This document shows, piece by piece, positions 30,485 through 46,178 of a DNA stretch of 64,000 nt. Below the pieces are notes generated by a model. The model ran no database searches. It was given only the letters and a program-made list of their open reading frames with translations, and was not told the DNA's origin. The position numbers and the translations under genes were made by a program. The stretch covers positions 186,001-250,000 of the forward strand of contig JACGCN010000008.1 of the NCBI GenBank assembly GCA_014905825.1, read 5' to 3'. Each line of letters starts with the position of its first letter. Position 1 is the first letter of the stretch. This DNA is from Lyophyllum atratum. Taxonomy: Eukaryota; Basidiomycota; Agaricomycetes; Agaricales; Lyophyllaceae.

Positions 30485-30865
30485 TTGTACCAGAAACCTT
30501 TCATCGGAACAGTCATTTCTTTCTTTAACTCAGAAAACACCAACGTCGCCGAACAGCTCTCTGCGATGTATATCAAAGGTTACGAAATCAATCGTGACAA
30601 GGTGGCCGCCATCGTCGGTGACCGGGAGAAAGTGGATGGTGTTGTTAGGAGTATCCTTCGCGAGCACCTCGACAGCGATGGTTACAAGTTCATTGGCTGT
30701 GGAGATCGACCTGGCCATAAAATCTGTCGACCTTTAGTCATTGTCCTGGATTTCGACAACAATGAGGAGGCGTTGAGGAAAAGGCCGTTGGGTGAGATAC
30801 ATTGGTCTATTCAGAGAGCCATGCCTGTGCTCGATGGGCCGGATGTCTGGGAAAGAGCTGGTTGA
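30485..30865 (+). CDS. Unrecognised small protein or gene fragment
   Basis: Open frame of 126 codons with balanced composition (SAMYIKGYEINRDKVAAIVG, HLDSDGYKFIGCGDRPGH, PLVIVLDFDNNEEALRKRP). It looks like the C-terminal end of a longer protein, but no upstream exon joins clearly. No domain recognised. Confidence 0.35.
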   Translation: MYQKPFIGTVISFFNSENTNVAEQLSAMYIKGYEINRDKVAAIVGDREKVDGVVRSILREHLDSDGYKFIGCGDRPGHKICRPLVIVLDFDNNEEALRKRPLGEIHWSIQRAMPVLDGPDVWERAG

Positions 30866-30898
30866 CATGTAGTGAGTAAAATTGTTGACGCCTTAGTG

Positions 30899-31521
30899 TC
30901 AAATCTCGATGTTTACATATCTGTTAAGTAGTCGGGCTTCCCATTTTTCACTTTCTCTCTCTTTTTTTCCAGTTTGAACTCTAGTTTTGTTCTTCGATAC
31001 CATCTTCACGAATTCAGTCTTTTGTGTGTCGTCGATGCCGGAGAAACCGGCTGGGCCTAAGATGGCAGCTCTTACGTGGTCGGTAGAGGCCTTGGTCTCG
31101 GCGAACGGGACGGTCTTGGGCGCGACGCGGATGGTGAAGAGGAGCGCGCAGAACGGCCTTTTTCTCTCAATGGCAAAACCGAAACCCATGATGGCGGTGG
31201 ACTCCATTCCGCGCTCTTTGAGATACGTCTCGGCATTCCTGAGGATCACAGCACAGGCTAGGAGGAAATGATTGCTATCCAGCCTTCTGGCACTGAGATG
31301 TTCAACGGAACGCTGCGATACTGCGACTGGTGAACCCTGCATCATTCTGGTGTGAAGCATCCTTCCGTAGCAGGTTCGCCGCAACGAGTCAGTTCATCGT
31401 CCTCCAAAGTCTGACAATCTGCCGGTTTCGTTGTAACTGTAGCAGGACAGTTCTGATTGCTGTCTGGTTTGCCGTTCGTTTTGCCCTTGGATGCTTTTGC
31501 TTTATTCCCTGGACCAGGCAT
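30899..31521 (-). pseudogene. Broken gene with a Cys/His motif followed by a second open part
   Basis: The start MPGPGNKAKASKGKTNGKPD (31521) leads to CGEPATEGCFTPE, an in-frame TGA (about 31343), then CRVHQSQYRS in the same frame. Without the stop the pieces form a C-x7-C-x5-C-x2-H pattern followed by QYR, a short zinc-type module I recall at the N-terminus of many Agaricomycete proteins of unknown role. A second frame (31384 down to 30899) carries SNHFLLACAVILRNAETYLK, GMESTAIMGFGFAIE and HVRAAILGPAGFSGIDDTQK, which looks like real protein and may be the continuation after a frame change. Two separate relics are also possible. Confidence 0.4.
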
Positions 31522-32134
31522 GATGATGGTAGTCGACAAAAAGACGCTGGTGCAGAGGTCGCCAATAGTAACAGTCTTCCCACCGGCCGGCGCTTTACGA
31601 AGCATTAAGGTTACGCCTTCTTTTGACGCCCATTTTGTAACCCATAAGTACATCCCTGACCCGACAGGCTTACTGTATGGCAAAAGCCACACTATGGAAG
31701 GTTACTCATAACAAGTATCATTTGGTGGAAAGATACCGGCCCTGGAATAAGAATGGACGACGCGTAGGAAGGATAGGTTTTCAAGTACCAACTATGTCGG
31801 ATCTGGATGATCCAGATAAGATCCACTACTTTTTGTACATTCACAGCTGAACATCACTCACCGGAATTATTCTCTTTACAAAACATGGTCCCGAACGGCG
31901 CTCAGGATGAGATTTTGCCGCGCTCTACAATGTACATGGATAAAAGAGTTCAAGAAGTAGTTGGCATGAATTTCCGAAAAATGGCAAACAATTACATAAG
32001 TTCAGACTGAGATGACACCGGCCTCCGAGTCTGTACCACTCAGTCTCACACCTCCAGTCTGAGGAGGGCAGGCTGGTAGGAAAGCCAATCGAACAAACCC
32101 CTCTTGTCCTCAAACTCTTACTAGATTCAGTTAA

Positions 32135-34413
32135 ATGGCCTCCATGCTATCAGAGGCAGCTCGCCAGAAGCTGCAGGAGCCTCGGGGACGACCAACCTCT
32201 CTTCGCTTCACACTATCTGTTCCAGGCTCCGAAAACTCTTCACGGGACTCCTCGCCAGCCCCTTCTCTGAGGAGTAATGGCTATTCTTCATCTCTGCGCA
32301 ACGAGAAATTTGATGCTAAGGAAGCGTCACAGGAGCCGACTCCAGGACGGCGTCCAATGGACGTGTATGATAAAACTCTACCGCGGTGGCGGGCAGCTGT
32401 TCGGAGAAGGCTGGTGAAGACTGTGCAGTGGGAGTCAGAAGTGATTGCTAGGTTGCAGGTCAGTACAGTTGGTCACTGTAATTCGTTCGAAGATTTGGGG
32501 GATATCAGCCCTATCTTGGTGGTCGAGTTGTTTGATAGGCCAGTAGTGTCTTCAACCACTATTTCTTGTCGTTATCAATGGAACTTCCATTCCATTGCAC
32601 GTGTACGAATCACATGAACGCTGAAGCTGTTTTGCGCCTTAGAATCTCATCCGCACCCCATGGTTGGATGCGTATTTCGTCTATACATCATCCCTCGGCA
32701 CGCACACATTTTTCATGACTGTTCTCCCCGCCTTCTTTTTCTTCGGACACACCGAGATGGGCCATGAGTGAGGCATTCACCCCATCCGCCGCATGGCTTG
32801 CCTGACCAAACACGCCACAGGCTCCTGATCGTCCTTGCTCTCGGAGTCTATTGTTCATCTTTTATTAAAGACTTGCTGTGCTCTCCACGGCCCTTCGCCC
32901 CTCCTGTAACACGACTGAGTAAGTGACTTCGCCTCATTTAGTTGTCTCTCTGACCGCAGGAACGAATAGCAATTGGCTCCCACCATCTCGAGTACGGCTT
33001 CCCTTCTACGCATTCCACAAACTGCGTGTCTATCGCACTATTTTTCTTTGGGCATGTACATCGCCTCGCCTCCACTCCTGCCATGTCTAGTAGTGCCATC
33101 AACAGTACCTCCCCGACAAACTCGACCTCATCGTTCGAGATAGTCTCATCACTCGCGGAACCAATCATATCCGCCCAAGCGTATGCCACCATCACGATCC
33201 TTCTATCCGTCTACACATTCTCCATCGTCTTCGGACGAATCTACACCGCCATGCACTCCTTCACCGATTGTGCCGTAGGAGTTACGCTCGGCGCAGGTAT
33301 CTGGTGGGGCCACAGCAGCTGGTCTGGTATACGTGTCATTTTGACGCCGTCTAACCCCTTCTATTGGCTGTACTCATTCATATGGCCGACCACCCTCACC
33401 GAAGCCGGTACCTACATCATGCATCTTGGGAAGGGCTTCGGTGCTGGCGAGTGGGTAGAAGACTGGGTCCGACGCGGTGGGTGGGAGGTGCCACTCATCC
33501 TCATCCCGTTGTGCTTGCTTGCGGTGAACCAGCACCCCCAGCCTGTAGATGACTGCCCTTGCTTCGAGGATGCTATCGCGTTCGGGAGTGTGGTGCTCGG
33601 TGCGCTCGTGGGGTGCTGGGCCATGAGCTTTTCAGGGCTCAGGATGGACGTTCAGGATATGATCATGATGCCCGGGAGCGGCTGGATGCTTGATATGGGT
33701 CATTGGGTGCTGGTGGAGCGGACGATGTGGGATGTTACCGTGTGGTGGGGTTTTGCTACTCTGAAAATGGTCGTAGGTGTGTAGTCTCTCACCCCTTTCA
33801 CCCTCCGCGGTATGACTCAAGCCATCCTCCAGGGATCCTTGTCATTTTTGTCTGGCGCCTGCTTGCCAAGTCTGCACTGCACCTGATCCTGCCCCCAACT
33901 TTCCGTGGCCTCGCGCGTGTCTTCAGTCTGCCGAACAGGAGGTTCTACACCCCTGCGACGGACTACAAAAACGTGCCTAGCGAGTTCAGCGGGAGTGGCT
34001 TGCATCCTATTCCCAGTGTCATCGATTTACCCAGCAGTGGTGGTGTTGGCATCGAGGTCGGAGGAATCGGGAGTGGTGTAGGTGGCGTATCGGACTATGG
34101 GGGAAACGAAATAAAGTTGAGAGGAGGGGTCTCAAGTTTTGATGCGAGCGAGAAGGGGAGGGTTGCTCATGCCCAAATTATGGTTAATGGGACTGTGCGG
34201 GAGCTCGGGGATGAAGATAAGGACGTGCAGAAGGTTACGCATTACGATGCTGATGGTATGTTTTATTGATTCGTCCTAGAGGATGTTTGCTGACTTTCTT
34301 CGTCTGCAGTACTGACAAAAGTAGTTGTATATGCTGGGATCGCAGTGCTTGCGTGTGAAGTACTCCCTGCGATGTTCGAGATTCTTGGATGGGGTGTTCG
34401 CTCGTCTCTGTAA
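32135..34413 (+). CDS. LCB3: Sphingoid long-chain-base 1-phosphate phosphatase (PAP2 family, LCB3-like)
   Basis: Exons 32135-32458, 32643-32767, 32821-32918, 32970-33776, 33833-34255 and 34310-34413 join in phase to 626 residues. The PAP2 signature is complete: KDLLCSPRPFAPP (Lys and Arg-Pro of motif 1), GSHHLEYGFPSTHSTN (motif 2 with catalytic His) and GRIYTAMHSFTDCAVG (motif 3 with nucleophile-side His and Asp). Several hydrophobic spans follow, and the last exon ends in another. It would remove phosphate from dihydrosphingosine or phytosphingosine 1-phosphate at the ER membrane, feeding ceramide synthesis. The N-terminal 90 residues are Ser/Pro-rich and cytosolic-looking. Fungal LCB3 is usually about 400-600 residues, so the size fits. 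Confidence 0.92.
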
Positions 34414-34802
34414 TCACGGTTGCTCGCCATACAGATAACTTCTGATTCACTTATTCTGCTTGCAATATTTTACTTATCTAATTCGTTTAAATCCACTATG
34501 TTCTGGTCTTGCGACCACCTATACCCTCCATTCCATCTCTGATCAGAGCAGTCTTTCAAAGCAAACTTAAGCTGAGATGCTACCTCTCAGATCTCAGGAC
34601 TCAGGATTCGACCGTTGAGAGGCGGTTAGTTTCTTCTTAAGAGCGAACGTTGGAAAAATTCGGGCTACCAAATCTGATGTTTTATCAGTGGTGCGTGATA
34701 TAAAGTGAATACGAGGGAGGGGAATTACATCTAATTATACCGAACAGTGTTGCAGAGCAGATAGCTATAAGTATACGACGGAGGAGCAGGAAGGAGCGCA
34801 CT

Positions 34803-36898
<2,096 letters not shown>

Positions 36899-38609
36899 GA
36901 CAAGGGATTTGGTATGTTGCTCTATCGTCGGCACGCAGTCCTCCGCTTATATAGCTCAAATTCTGAGGCACAGTGACTCCGATCGGATGCAACATATTCT
37001 TCTCATGTACGTATTTGGGTTTCAGAACCAAATCAGTAGGTGTCGAAGCGGTGTCCTGTTACAACGGTGATGAGCTTAGGACTGGGATGGCAAGAAGCGA
37101 CAGACCAGGAGATTCGATCAGAGGAAGTGGCCTCAGATTCTACATCTTGGCGGAGTACGGTGGCTGTGAAATTATGGCATGCATGGACACGACAAAACTT
37201 AGATCTAGAGAAACTGATTCGATCATGGTCTGCGGAAACAGCTGTCGAATCGAAATGGGTTGCAAGAGCGTGAAATAACGTTCACGCACGGCACCCTTTC
37301 ATCACTGGCTGATGGCGCCCGGGGTCCAGTTGAAACAAGAGTATACAGATAATAGTGTATGAAGATCAGAAGACGCTGGGGACTCACATGGAGATGTCAA
37401 TGATGCAGAATCGGTGGAGTCTGGACGGCGCTGTGGCACTAACAACGTGGACTCGGACAACGGCAGCTTGAGCGTACGTCAGAGGCACTAGAACGCTTCA
37501 TCATTCCATGGCCTTCTACTGCATGGAGAGAATTGAAAGTATTACCACACAGTGGATACAGGTAATCTCGCTACCGCGCGAGATTTAGGAGGAAACATGG
37601 AGCGATACTTGATTTGCGATGGCTCCGGAGGCCGAGATAAGCCGGAAGCCCATAATCCATGTTTTAGACCAGAAAAGTTTTATCGTCGATTACATCGCTG
37701 TATCAGAAGACGGAACAGGACGGTCGCCCGCTACTCAACAGACGGCAGTACGGTGTCATACCATGAGAAATCGCCTGTTTCCAAATGGAGGGAAAAGAAA
37801 GCAATGACAGAAAAAAATCCATCGCGAGTGTGTCGGTAGTTGTTCTATGGAACACCTCTTAAAGTCAGAGTTGGGTTCAGCCACAATCGTGGCCCCGATT
37901 CGGACATGGTAATGATGTTTTTGGGCAGCCTCTATGGCGAGCGTTGACAGAGAAGTGATAAGAGATGGAAGCCCTATCAGTGTGAAGATGATGAGAATCA
38001 CTTTTACGTTGTCTGGTAGTGACATTGAACGTGAGATGCGCAGAGTATCACTGAGTTGGCTCGGGACAACATGTGCGCATGCTATTCCGAGGTTGAACGG
38101 CTTATGTAATTTTATGTTCCATTTTTGGGCAATAACTCCCTTCTCATTTTAGAACCTCCACCACGGCTGGCCAATACCCAGTTCAACTACCATGCACCTA
38201 CATAGTATGATCATCCATCATTTGAAGCATGTAAACTCTACTGACAGGAAGGATCTTTACTCAGAGCTTAACGGCTATAGTTGGTTCCTAGGTGTCTGGT
38301 GTCCAATTCAATAGTATTCTGCCCATCAGCGATGAGCCAACGGTCCCCGTCCAACAGTAATGGGTCATGCATCATAGATGTGACAAACGCATCAAGATCC
38401 ATCTCTGTGGACACTATCTGAATCCGATCACAAGTGGTCTCTGGGTCGGCCTCAGTTTCTTCTCGTTCACATGGTGCGACCGGTGCGGCCTTGGGATAAT
38501 GAACCCCCGGCGAATCTTCATGTAAGTGTCACAAAACCGAACCATAAGTATATTGATAGTTTTCCTGCTTTCTGCTACTAACACTATTCCAGACCCAGGT
38601 TTCCACACG
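36899..38609. other. Intergenic stretch without a supported gene
   Basis: Divergent promoter space between halogenase and monooxygenase, 1.7 kb. Only scattered frames under 100 codons without motifs. Confidence 0.4.
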
Positions 38610-40311
38610 ATGAAGGCACCATTGAAGTTGCGAGTTATCATTGTAGGGGGTGGCGTTGGCGGTCTTGCTGCAGCAATCTCCCTTGGTAAAGCTGGTCATC
38701 ATGTAACCGTGGTGGATGGTGCGAGGGAGCTTCGACAGGTTGGAGCAGGAATTCAAATAACGCCCAGTTCGTATTCATCGTATTTCTCACAAGGTTGACG
38801 GCTAATCTCCTCACTGTTTCGTAGATGTAACACGCCTCTTTGAACGCTGGGGACTTGGAGAAAGGCTAGAGGAGCTAGCAGTGAAGCCGACGTTGTGGAA
38901 TTTCTGCCGATGTAAGATTTTGCGCACCGTTGTTACCGGTGCTCATCGATATTACAGACAATACAGGCGAGCAAATCGGTATGTCGCTGCTAGGCGAGAA
39001 AATGTTACGAGACCACGGTGCAAGGTACTACCATGTTCATGTACGTGAAGTTGGGCATCGTTGGCGCCACACTCGACGCTTACCGAAGGATAGCGCGTAG
39101 ACCTCCTGAATATGCTGTTTGAGGTGGCAGGCCCATTGATGACCCTGCGCCTTGGGAGCAAAGTTATATCAGTCGATCCTTCCTCTCCCTCAGTTACCCT
39201 CCACTCGCAGGAAGTACTCTCGGCTGATCTTGTCATTGGCGCCGACGGGATCAAAAGTCTATGCCGCGACTACGTGGTCGGTGGACCTGATCATCCTATA
39301 CCCTCCGGAGATGCAGTGTACAGAGTCATCCTACCCATTTCAGAGTTAATGAAGGACCCAGAGCTGCGTCCGCTAGTTGAAACCCCTCAGGTTCATTGCT
39401 GGTTAGGCCCCGAAAAACATATCATCGGTTATTGTATTGTAAGTCCAATTTATATCCGACAGGCACCTTGTTGACACCTTGCCGTCCAGCGTGCATGTCA
39501 AGAGTATAACCTTGTATTGCAATATCTGGACGATGGCTCAACGGAATCGTGGACTCATGAAGGAAGTGTCGAGAACATGCGCGCTGAGTTTGAGGGATGG
39601 GAGACTCGGTAACCTCTCTTTCAATGTTCCCTCATTTGACCATACTCTCAGACGTTCAAATTCGTAGGATTCAAAAACTCATGGCTTTAGCCAAGTCGAC
39701 GTTGAATAGCAAGATCATGTATCGCCCGCCGTTGGATACATGGGTGCATCCTGCAGGGCGGATGGTACTCATTGGTGATGCCTGTCATCCGATGTTGGTA
39801 CGTCCTCGTGCTACTTTCTATTGACTGCATTCTCATTCAGTATTCTCTAGCCTTATCGTGCCCAAGGAGCAGCCATGGCTGTGAGTGTGCATGTTCCTAC
39901 TGCCAGTCTCAAAATTCTTAAAGACCTGCGTAGATTGAGGACGCTGCCGTTCTCGGAAACCTATTAGGACGTATTTCTAGTCGGGATGAGATCTCCTCCC
40001 TGCTATACGCCTACCAAGAACTCCGGTATCCCCGCGCCACGAAAACTCAAGCGGCCTCACGAGCCAACAGGGCCGTCTTCTGCATGCACGACGGCCCAGA
40101 GCAAGAAGCCCGAGACGCATCCATGCGTTTGGGAATGGAGGTGGCACGGAAGGAGCTGCGCGGTGAGGTCGATGACAATCCTCTCGTGGGAAACGCCAAT
40201 GCTTGGGCTGATAAGGCGAAGAACGAAGAACAGTTCAGCTATGATGCTGATGATACTGTTGAGAAATGGTGGCGGCTAAACAGAGATACCAGCGCCAGCG
40301 CTAGGATGTAG
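38610..40311 (+). CDS. FAD-dependent monooxygenase, salicylate-hydroxylase-like
   Basis: Eight exons (38610-38766, 38825-38911, 38958-39040, 39094-39438, 39490-39608, 39668-39797, 39851-39880, 39934-40311) give 442 residues in phase. The N-terminus has the dinucleotide-binding VIIVGGGVGGLAAAISLGKA and the Arg that binds FAD in RQVGAGIQITPN. The DG-type motif is VIGADGIKS; the GD motif is MVLIGDACHPMLPYRAQGAA. The class A flavoprotein hydroxylase fold inserts one oxygen atom into an aromatic or similar ring using NAD(P)H. Fungal relatives include salicylate hydroxylases and many tailoring enzymes. No signal peptide. It lies next to a halogenase, which hints at shared small-molecule chemistry, but substrate specificity cannot be read. 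Confidence 0.88.
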
Positions 40312-42864
40312 TTTACATGAATAGCCTTCTATGATAGATATATCTCACGGTGAAAACTGTGCGGAAGCTTTTGCGTTACCTTCCCTTCAAGCGATGTTTG
40401 CATGGAGAAAAGTGTCGCGGAGCTAGAAAAGCCTCGGAAACTCAAACGCGTGCGGCGCAGTGATCATGACCGACTTCGCTTCCTCATTCATCTCCACTGG
40501 TACTGTCGATCTCTCATATCCTTCGATGTCCACGAAAGCCAAGGCCTGTCTCGTCTACCTCTACGAGTCACCGGATCAAACCATCAACCTTCCGCGACTT
40601 CTCGCGTACGTTAAGCAGGAACCTGCCACTGTCTGAATGTTCATCGAAGTGACCGCGACCTAGGTCCACCACAGTACGCTTCAAACTTCAGAGTCCACAT
40701 GCTAAACAACTATCAGGTGCCCGACACCGTTGGCCTCGGTGATGTTATATTTAATGCCAACAGAATTCCGCCCGTTCAGATCGCAGACTAGTAGTTCTGG
40801 TGACACTCTCACTGGTCTACAGTGGCACATAAGTATCCACATTGCAGACCATCACTCGAGGAACAGAATCAGAAAAACATTGACACCTAACGATCACTCA
40901 TTTTTTAGCTACATTGCCGCGACATGAAGAACCGACGACAGGATCAGGCATCACCCTTGTACCTATCGCGCACCAGTACATCAACAATCCATCTTTTGTT
41001 TCTTTTTCATGCACGGAATTCCCAGCTCTACATCCACATCCTCAACTACAGCCGCTCGCTTCAATTTTCAGACATTGCCAACGAAGTTCGGGCGATAAGT
41101 TCCTCCAGAACGTTTATACCGTGTAAGTGCCCCGCATCGTCATTTTACCTCTCTTTGAACAAGTGTCGCTCCTTCCAATAGGAAAAAAAGGAAATCAAGC
41201 CGAATTAAGTGACGACCCTTGGTTTATCTTCGAACTTATCTGGTCGTCGGTCTTGGTGATCCTCAAGGCTGCCGAAGAACTTGACCGGATCCGTTTCCTG
41301 ATGTCACAGTCCTCTTTTGATCTTTCTGGTGTATAGGGTTTCGCACCGTAGCATAACTTACTTTGATTTGCAAGTGGGCGCAGATCAATCACGGATGCCT
41401 CTTGGGTCTTTTGCAATCAAATGGCCGCTGATCAAAGAGCCCCCACGAAAACGGTCCGCGCAGTCGCATAGCTGCGTCATCTGGTTTCTTTGAGCTAACA
41501 GTCTCGCGGTCGATGGCATTTCCACAATTTCTACATCCAAAAAGATTCGAAAGACCCCATTGGGCTCTTGCTCATCTTGCTAGCAGGTAAACCCCGAGCA
41601 AGGCAAACATCAACGTAAGTACGGAGGAGACTTTCTCCGCATTGTCTTCAAGGGGAGCAGGGGCATTGCTGCCACCCATTCGGACGAGAGAAACATGGGG
41701 ATACTTATCTTGCATTCTACAAGCGGGCGGCTATTCCACGATTTTTTTCCTAGATGCAAATGGTCAGTTGAATCTTCGCCTTGTCTAGTATAGGTAAACT
41801 CAACTACTATGCCCATTAGCAGCTTCGTCTGGTTCCGAGCCCTTAGGTACTAAGGACATTCCGAAAGTAAGTGCGTCTACTTAGATGACAATCATGCGAC
41901 ATGGAAGCCATAGTGTGAGCTTCGGGACGCATGAATCGACGTGCAGTGCAATTCCCGCTCACGACAATATTAAATGCCCGTCATCGGCATCGCGCTGTCC
42001 ACCATCGTCGAATACTGAAACCTTAAATCAAGCCTAGTGACTCGACGCCTTCTAAAGGTTCCCTTTTCAGGCGATCCCGCTAATACAGCTTTATACTGGG
42101 ATTCCACCGATGGCTGCGCTGGCTCCCCTGGCTGGCTGCCTGTTATGCGGGTGTTCAGTCTCATTGGGGGTTCGGAAAATATGTAATGTAATCTTGAGCA
42201 ATCGCAGGACCCACCTGTAAACTATGTGATCTGTTTCGTAACTTTCTCCTACTGCTGGTACATAACTTCCCAGCTCATCGGAACTACACTTACATGGTTT
42301 CTGCATGAGATTCTAGTCACCTAAACCTGTGGCGTTTACGATATGATACCGATCTTGATTACCAGACGCCGATGCTCAGTGGCTTCCGGATGACAAGAGA
42401 AGCAGAATTGAATGGGGCACCTCTCAATCTTCTTGAGAGTATTCGTTACAATATCGTAATGATTGTTCCTCAGTATACAGTCTGCTGGTTTCCCGAGGGT
42501 ATGGAAGCCCTACGCGACTTGTCTGACTCACTCTCCCTGTTTCGGACGCCGCCACAACGTGGACGGAATTATGATATTCATCGTTCCGAAGGTATACTTT
42601 TGAGTGTTACGAAGATCAATTCTACTTCCTATTTACCCTGTGCTTGGAAAACATTGCGCTCAACTCACACATCCAGATTTCAATAGCTTCTTACGAGTTG
42701 GAGCGTGACGTGATTGTCCGACCATGACCGCTGAGTCTGTTGTCATCACCCAATTCGAAAACCCCGTATTTGCGCTAGTAAATGAAGGACTGATATGATA
42801 ACGATGTACCGTGTATGGCGGCTCACTGTAGGTAACTTGATCGCGCTCCGAAGCAAGAAAAACA
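40312..42864. other. Intergenic stretch without a supported gene
   Basis: 2.5 kb with only short frames on both strands. None joins across introns to a recognisable protein. Possible gene relics near 40402-40614 and 42372-42686 were not identifiable. Confidence 0.35.
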
Positions 42865-44373
42865 TCACAGCTTGTTCCTCAAGTCCAGCGCAGCCGGCAT
42901 TTCCGAGCCTTCGTCAATCCCCGCTAACAGATTCTGTACAGCTAACGTCGCCATGCCCAACCTCGTCTCGAATGTCCCACTTCCAACATGAGGGAGCACG
43001 ATGCAACTTGTATATCAGTGTTCATGAGCCACATGTTCCAAGACGTATGCTATGGACACGCACCGTGGCTCTTTCACTAAAGGATGATCGGCTGTGATGT
43101 TTGGCTCGCCTTCCACCACATCCAACCCCGCACCCCAGATCCATCTCTCCCTCAATGCTTTCGCAAGAGCGTCAGAGTCCACCAATGTGCCCCGGCTGGT
43201 ATTCACGACGACGCTGGTTTTCTTCATCTTCCTGAGGAATTCCTCGTTTACGAGGTGTCGAGTTGCTGGTCCTCCCGGAGCAAGAACAAAGAGGATATCG
43301 CTCTCTCGTGCAAGCTCGTCCATCTCAACACGCTGGAGTAAGTTGAGGGAGTGGCGCTTTGCAAGATCTTCGTCGCGAGCAGACATTGGTGGAGATGATG
43401 GGTTCGCGGTGTAGATACAATCCGTTATTCCAAAAGGGACAAGGCGAGCAAGAGTAGCTTGCGATATGCGACCGAAACCCAAGAACCCGACTGTGCGCTT
43501 CGGCGAAACCCTGGTTGTGCTTAGCTGGTAGCCGCACAAGCCAAAGGGAGCCCAGCTCACGGCAGGCCACTGGGGGAAGATAGAACGACCTTAAAAGATT
43601 GGAAATGGTTCTTATCGCTGGCGCACACCTGATTATCCTGTACCAATGTGATAACTTCGCCAGCAATTCTGCTGGCCATTAAGGCGAGCATCACAGAGAG
43701 ATCGGCCACTAGGAAAAAGCAAAGTCAATGCTCGACTTCGTCAAGGGGCGAGAGCACTCCACCTGCTCCAGTTAAAACGTCTGGTGTGTACCCAAACTTA
43801 ATCCCTCGTTTAGCTATTTCAGGGAGGTTTGCATGTTCTAGGACAGCCACTTCTGAGCCAGAGCCGATAGATGAAAAGGAGTTACGAGTGCACCATAGCC
43901 GACCGACATAGTTGAAACGACACGCAGGCTGGATCCAGCTGAAGAACAACTTTTAGGTGCGCCTGGAGGGGCGCGATTTTACACACACCAGTCTCCAACA
44001 GCTCCTCGTCAACCTACCAGGCACGGACATAATGATTCTCGAACTCTGTCCAACAGGGTATAAAAAATGGGTTACCTTTTCTGTCATCATTACCAGGACA
44101 CCGATCGCCCCATGAATGTTCTCTAATAGCCACTTACGATCAGCGACGCAATTTTCAGGCCAGACCACGACCTTAAGACTGCTATCAGGACTCAAAACCT
44201 TTGGATACATTGTATATCTCACATCCAGATCGCGCCTAGCCTTGAGTAGAGGCATGACATCTGGGCCAAGGTCCCTAGTCACCACAACCTTAGAACGATG
44301 TGGCTCTGTGCTGCGAGATAGTGTCAATCATGATGAGCTACGGGGCTAACGCTTTCGCAAACCTGGATGTCAT
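42865..44373 (-). CDS. D-2-hydroxyacid dehydrogenase, glyoxylate/hydroxypyruvate reductase-like
   Basis: The first exon codes for MTSS only (44373-44363) and joins TEPHRSKVVVTRDLGPDV across a 52-nt intron. Further exons carry LRVVSTMSVGY, KFGYTPDVLTGA, VADLSVMLALMASRIAGEV, then the NAD-binding KRTVGFLGFGRISQATLARL, catalytic Arg in VVNTSRGTLVDSDAL, Glu in GLDVVEGEPN, and catalytic His in VVLPHVGSGTFETR; the stop follows DLRNKL at 42865. This is the complete family layout with at least seven exons. The enzyme would reduce glyoxylate or hydroxypyruvate, or another 2-keto acid, with NAD(P)H in the cytosol. Exon borders between 43560 and 44100 were only partly fixed. Confidence 0.88.
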
Positions 44374-46178
44374 GGTGGTTGCGGGTGAAGAGGTCGCAGA
44401 GCAGTGAGAAGAGTCCACCAAAACAGATTAAGCCGAGATGGCCCGGATGACCCGTTCCCGGCCCGGCATTACAGAAATCGGAATTCGGACGTTCTCCTCT
44501 CAACTTTATTTCCTTGTCACCACTCTATACTATAACTTGTAGTCTGAATGAACACCTGCAGAGTCGCCCAATTCCTGTTCACCGTCGGTATCTTCGTCAG
44601 CAGATTACAAGACTCGCATCTGGGAGGGATACCTACTCCAGTGTATGCAAAGTACGCATAGTTTAGCCAACGCTTCGCTCAACGGCTGCACTCCTCATGT
44701 CCCTTCTCTGAAGACCTATGAGCCCGGATCAATCGTCACTTCCTTGCTTCCTAAGTTATGGAACGAAAAGTACCTGTGGTGTGTTATATCAGGACATCTA
44801 CCCCACTTCATTTCTTTCTCCAAAAGCTCTCATTTCCTCCCCGATCCCCTTCACCATACCCTTCTGAGTACTAAGGTTTTATTCCCCGGTTGCGCCTATC
44901 GCAGATGAGAAATTGGGTCCCAGCATCTTTCTTTTTTCCCCTTCAAAATCAAATTAGCAAGGCGCCCACCCGGAGCTTTAGGACTGGCGGAAAAATGCCA
45001 CCCATAGAAGGCGAACCTACATGAAGTTGGTATGTATCTAGGTACTTGGTCTTAGCTAAAGGGAAAGAAAGGTTAGGACTCGGGTAAGTTTCATTATTCC
45101 CACCACGGTCCACCACAATATCGTGGAATTATAGGTCATTCCTGCCGCGCAAGAGATATCACGTCCGTCAGCCTGGCCTTGCATGTGCCTAAAGGTGCGA
45201 GGCCGAGGCAAATCCCTGCAGGGGGCGACGGACATACTTCTTCAGCATGGCTGAGGTGAGCTGGCACCCGCTATCCCACTCGTGTCATTCAAGGCGGTAT
45301 CTCTACAGCGGTTATCCTGTGTCGATCTCATCCCAGCGACGACCAATGCCGATTCTCTGTCAGCAAAGAGCACCGGTCCAGGGCATATGGAAAGAATCTT
45401 CCAAATAGCCTTCTAACTTGGATTGCGAGCCCGCATCTTTGGAAGATTATAATCAGTGGCGGAAGTGGCGTCGCCCCACCATAAAGGTCGGCAGCAAGTA
45501 CACGAGCCTCGCCAGGTACGTAACTTAGGTCAAGATTTATCCTGGTCCGTCCAATAATAACCAGTAAACCCATGCGAGTGCTGTTTCTCAAGACTAGCAC
45601 CACCGAAATCGCCATTCGTTCGGCCTCATCTACCGATCTTTCACACCAGCGCTGGATGCATACCAACCGGTCCAGCGTCTTTCAATACCTATTCTTAAGC
45701 ACCCATGTTCAGCCAAACGTTGTAGAGCCGATCCTTATCATTCCCTCCATACATCCAATCGTGTAGATCTATATGCCATGGGGACATCGACCTGTTGAGA
45801 GGTATCGCAGTATTTTGTCATCGTACAAGGCTCGCGATATCTATGACCATGGGCGCGTCCCATCCTAAACAGAAATACAGATGTTATCATATGTAGAGGG
45901 GGAATGCGAACGTGCGATGGACATGGGCAAGATATTATGATTACATAGTTACATACCTAGAAATTTCGGGGATCAAGACCGATCTGTGATTCGAACAGAC
46001 TGGTACCATATGCGACAGAGATTTCGCCCGTTCGAGTCATTTTCACCCAGTTTCACCCCCGACCTCAACATTTGTTCTGCTCGACTGTGGAGGCGCGACT
46101 AGGTGCGTCGTATGAGTGGCCGTTTCAGTCATTAAGTATGCTTCCTGATCTTGATCCGACCTTAGCCTTTCTACTTGA
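44374..46178. other. Intergenic stretch without a supported gene
   Basis: 1.8 kb. A frame of about 37 codons at 44547 starts with a hydrophobic stretch (MNTCRVAQFLFTVGIFVS) but is too short to judge. Nothing else is supported. Confidence 0.35.

Noticed and set aside
45960..46030. T-loop-like GATTCGAAC, possible tRNA
   Set aside because: No matching acceptor or anticodon stems could be built around it on either strand.
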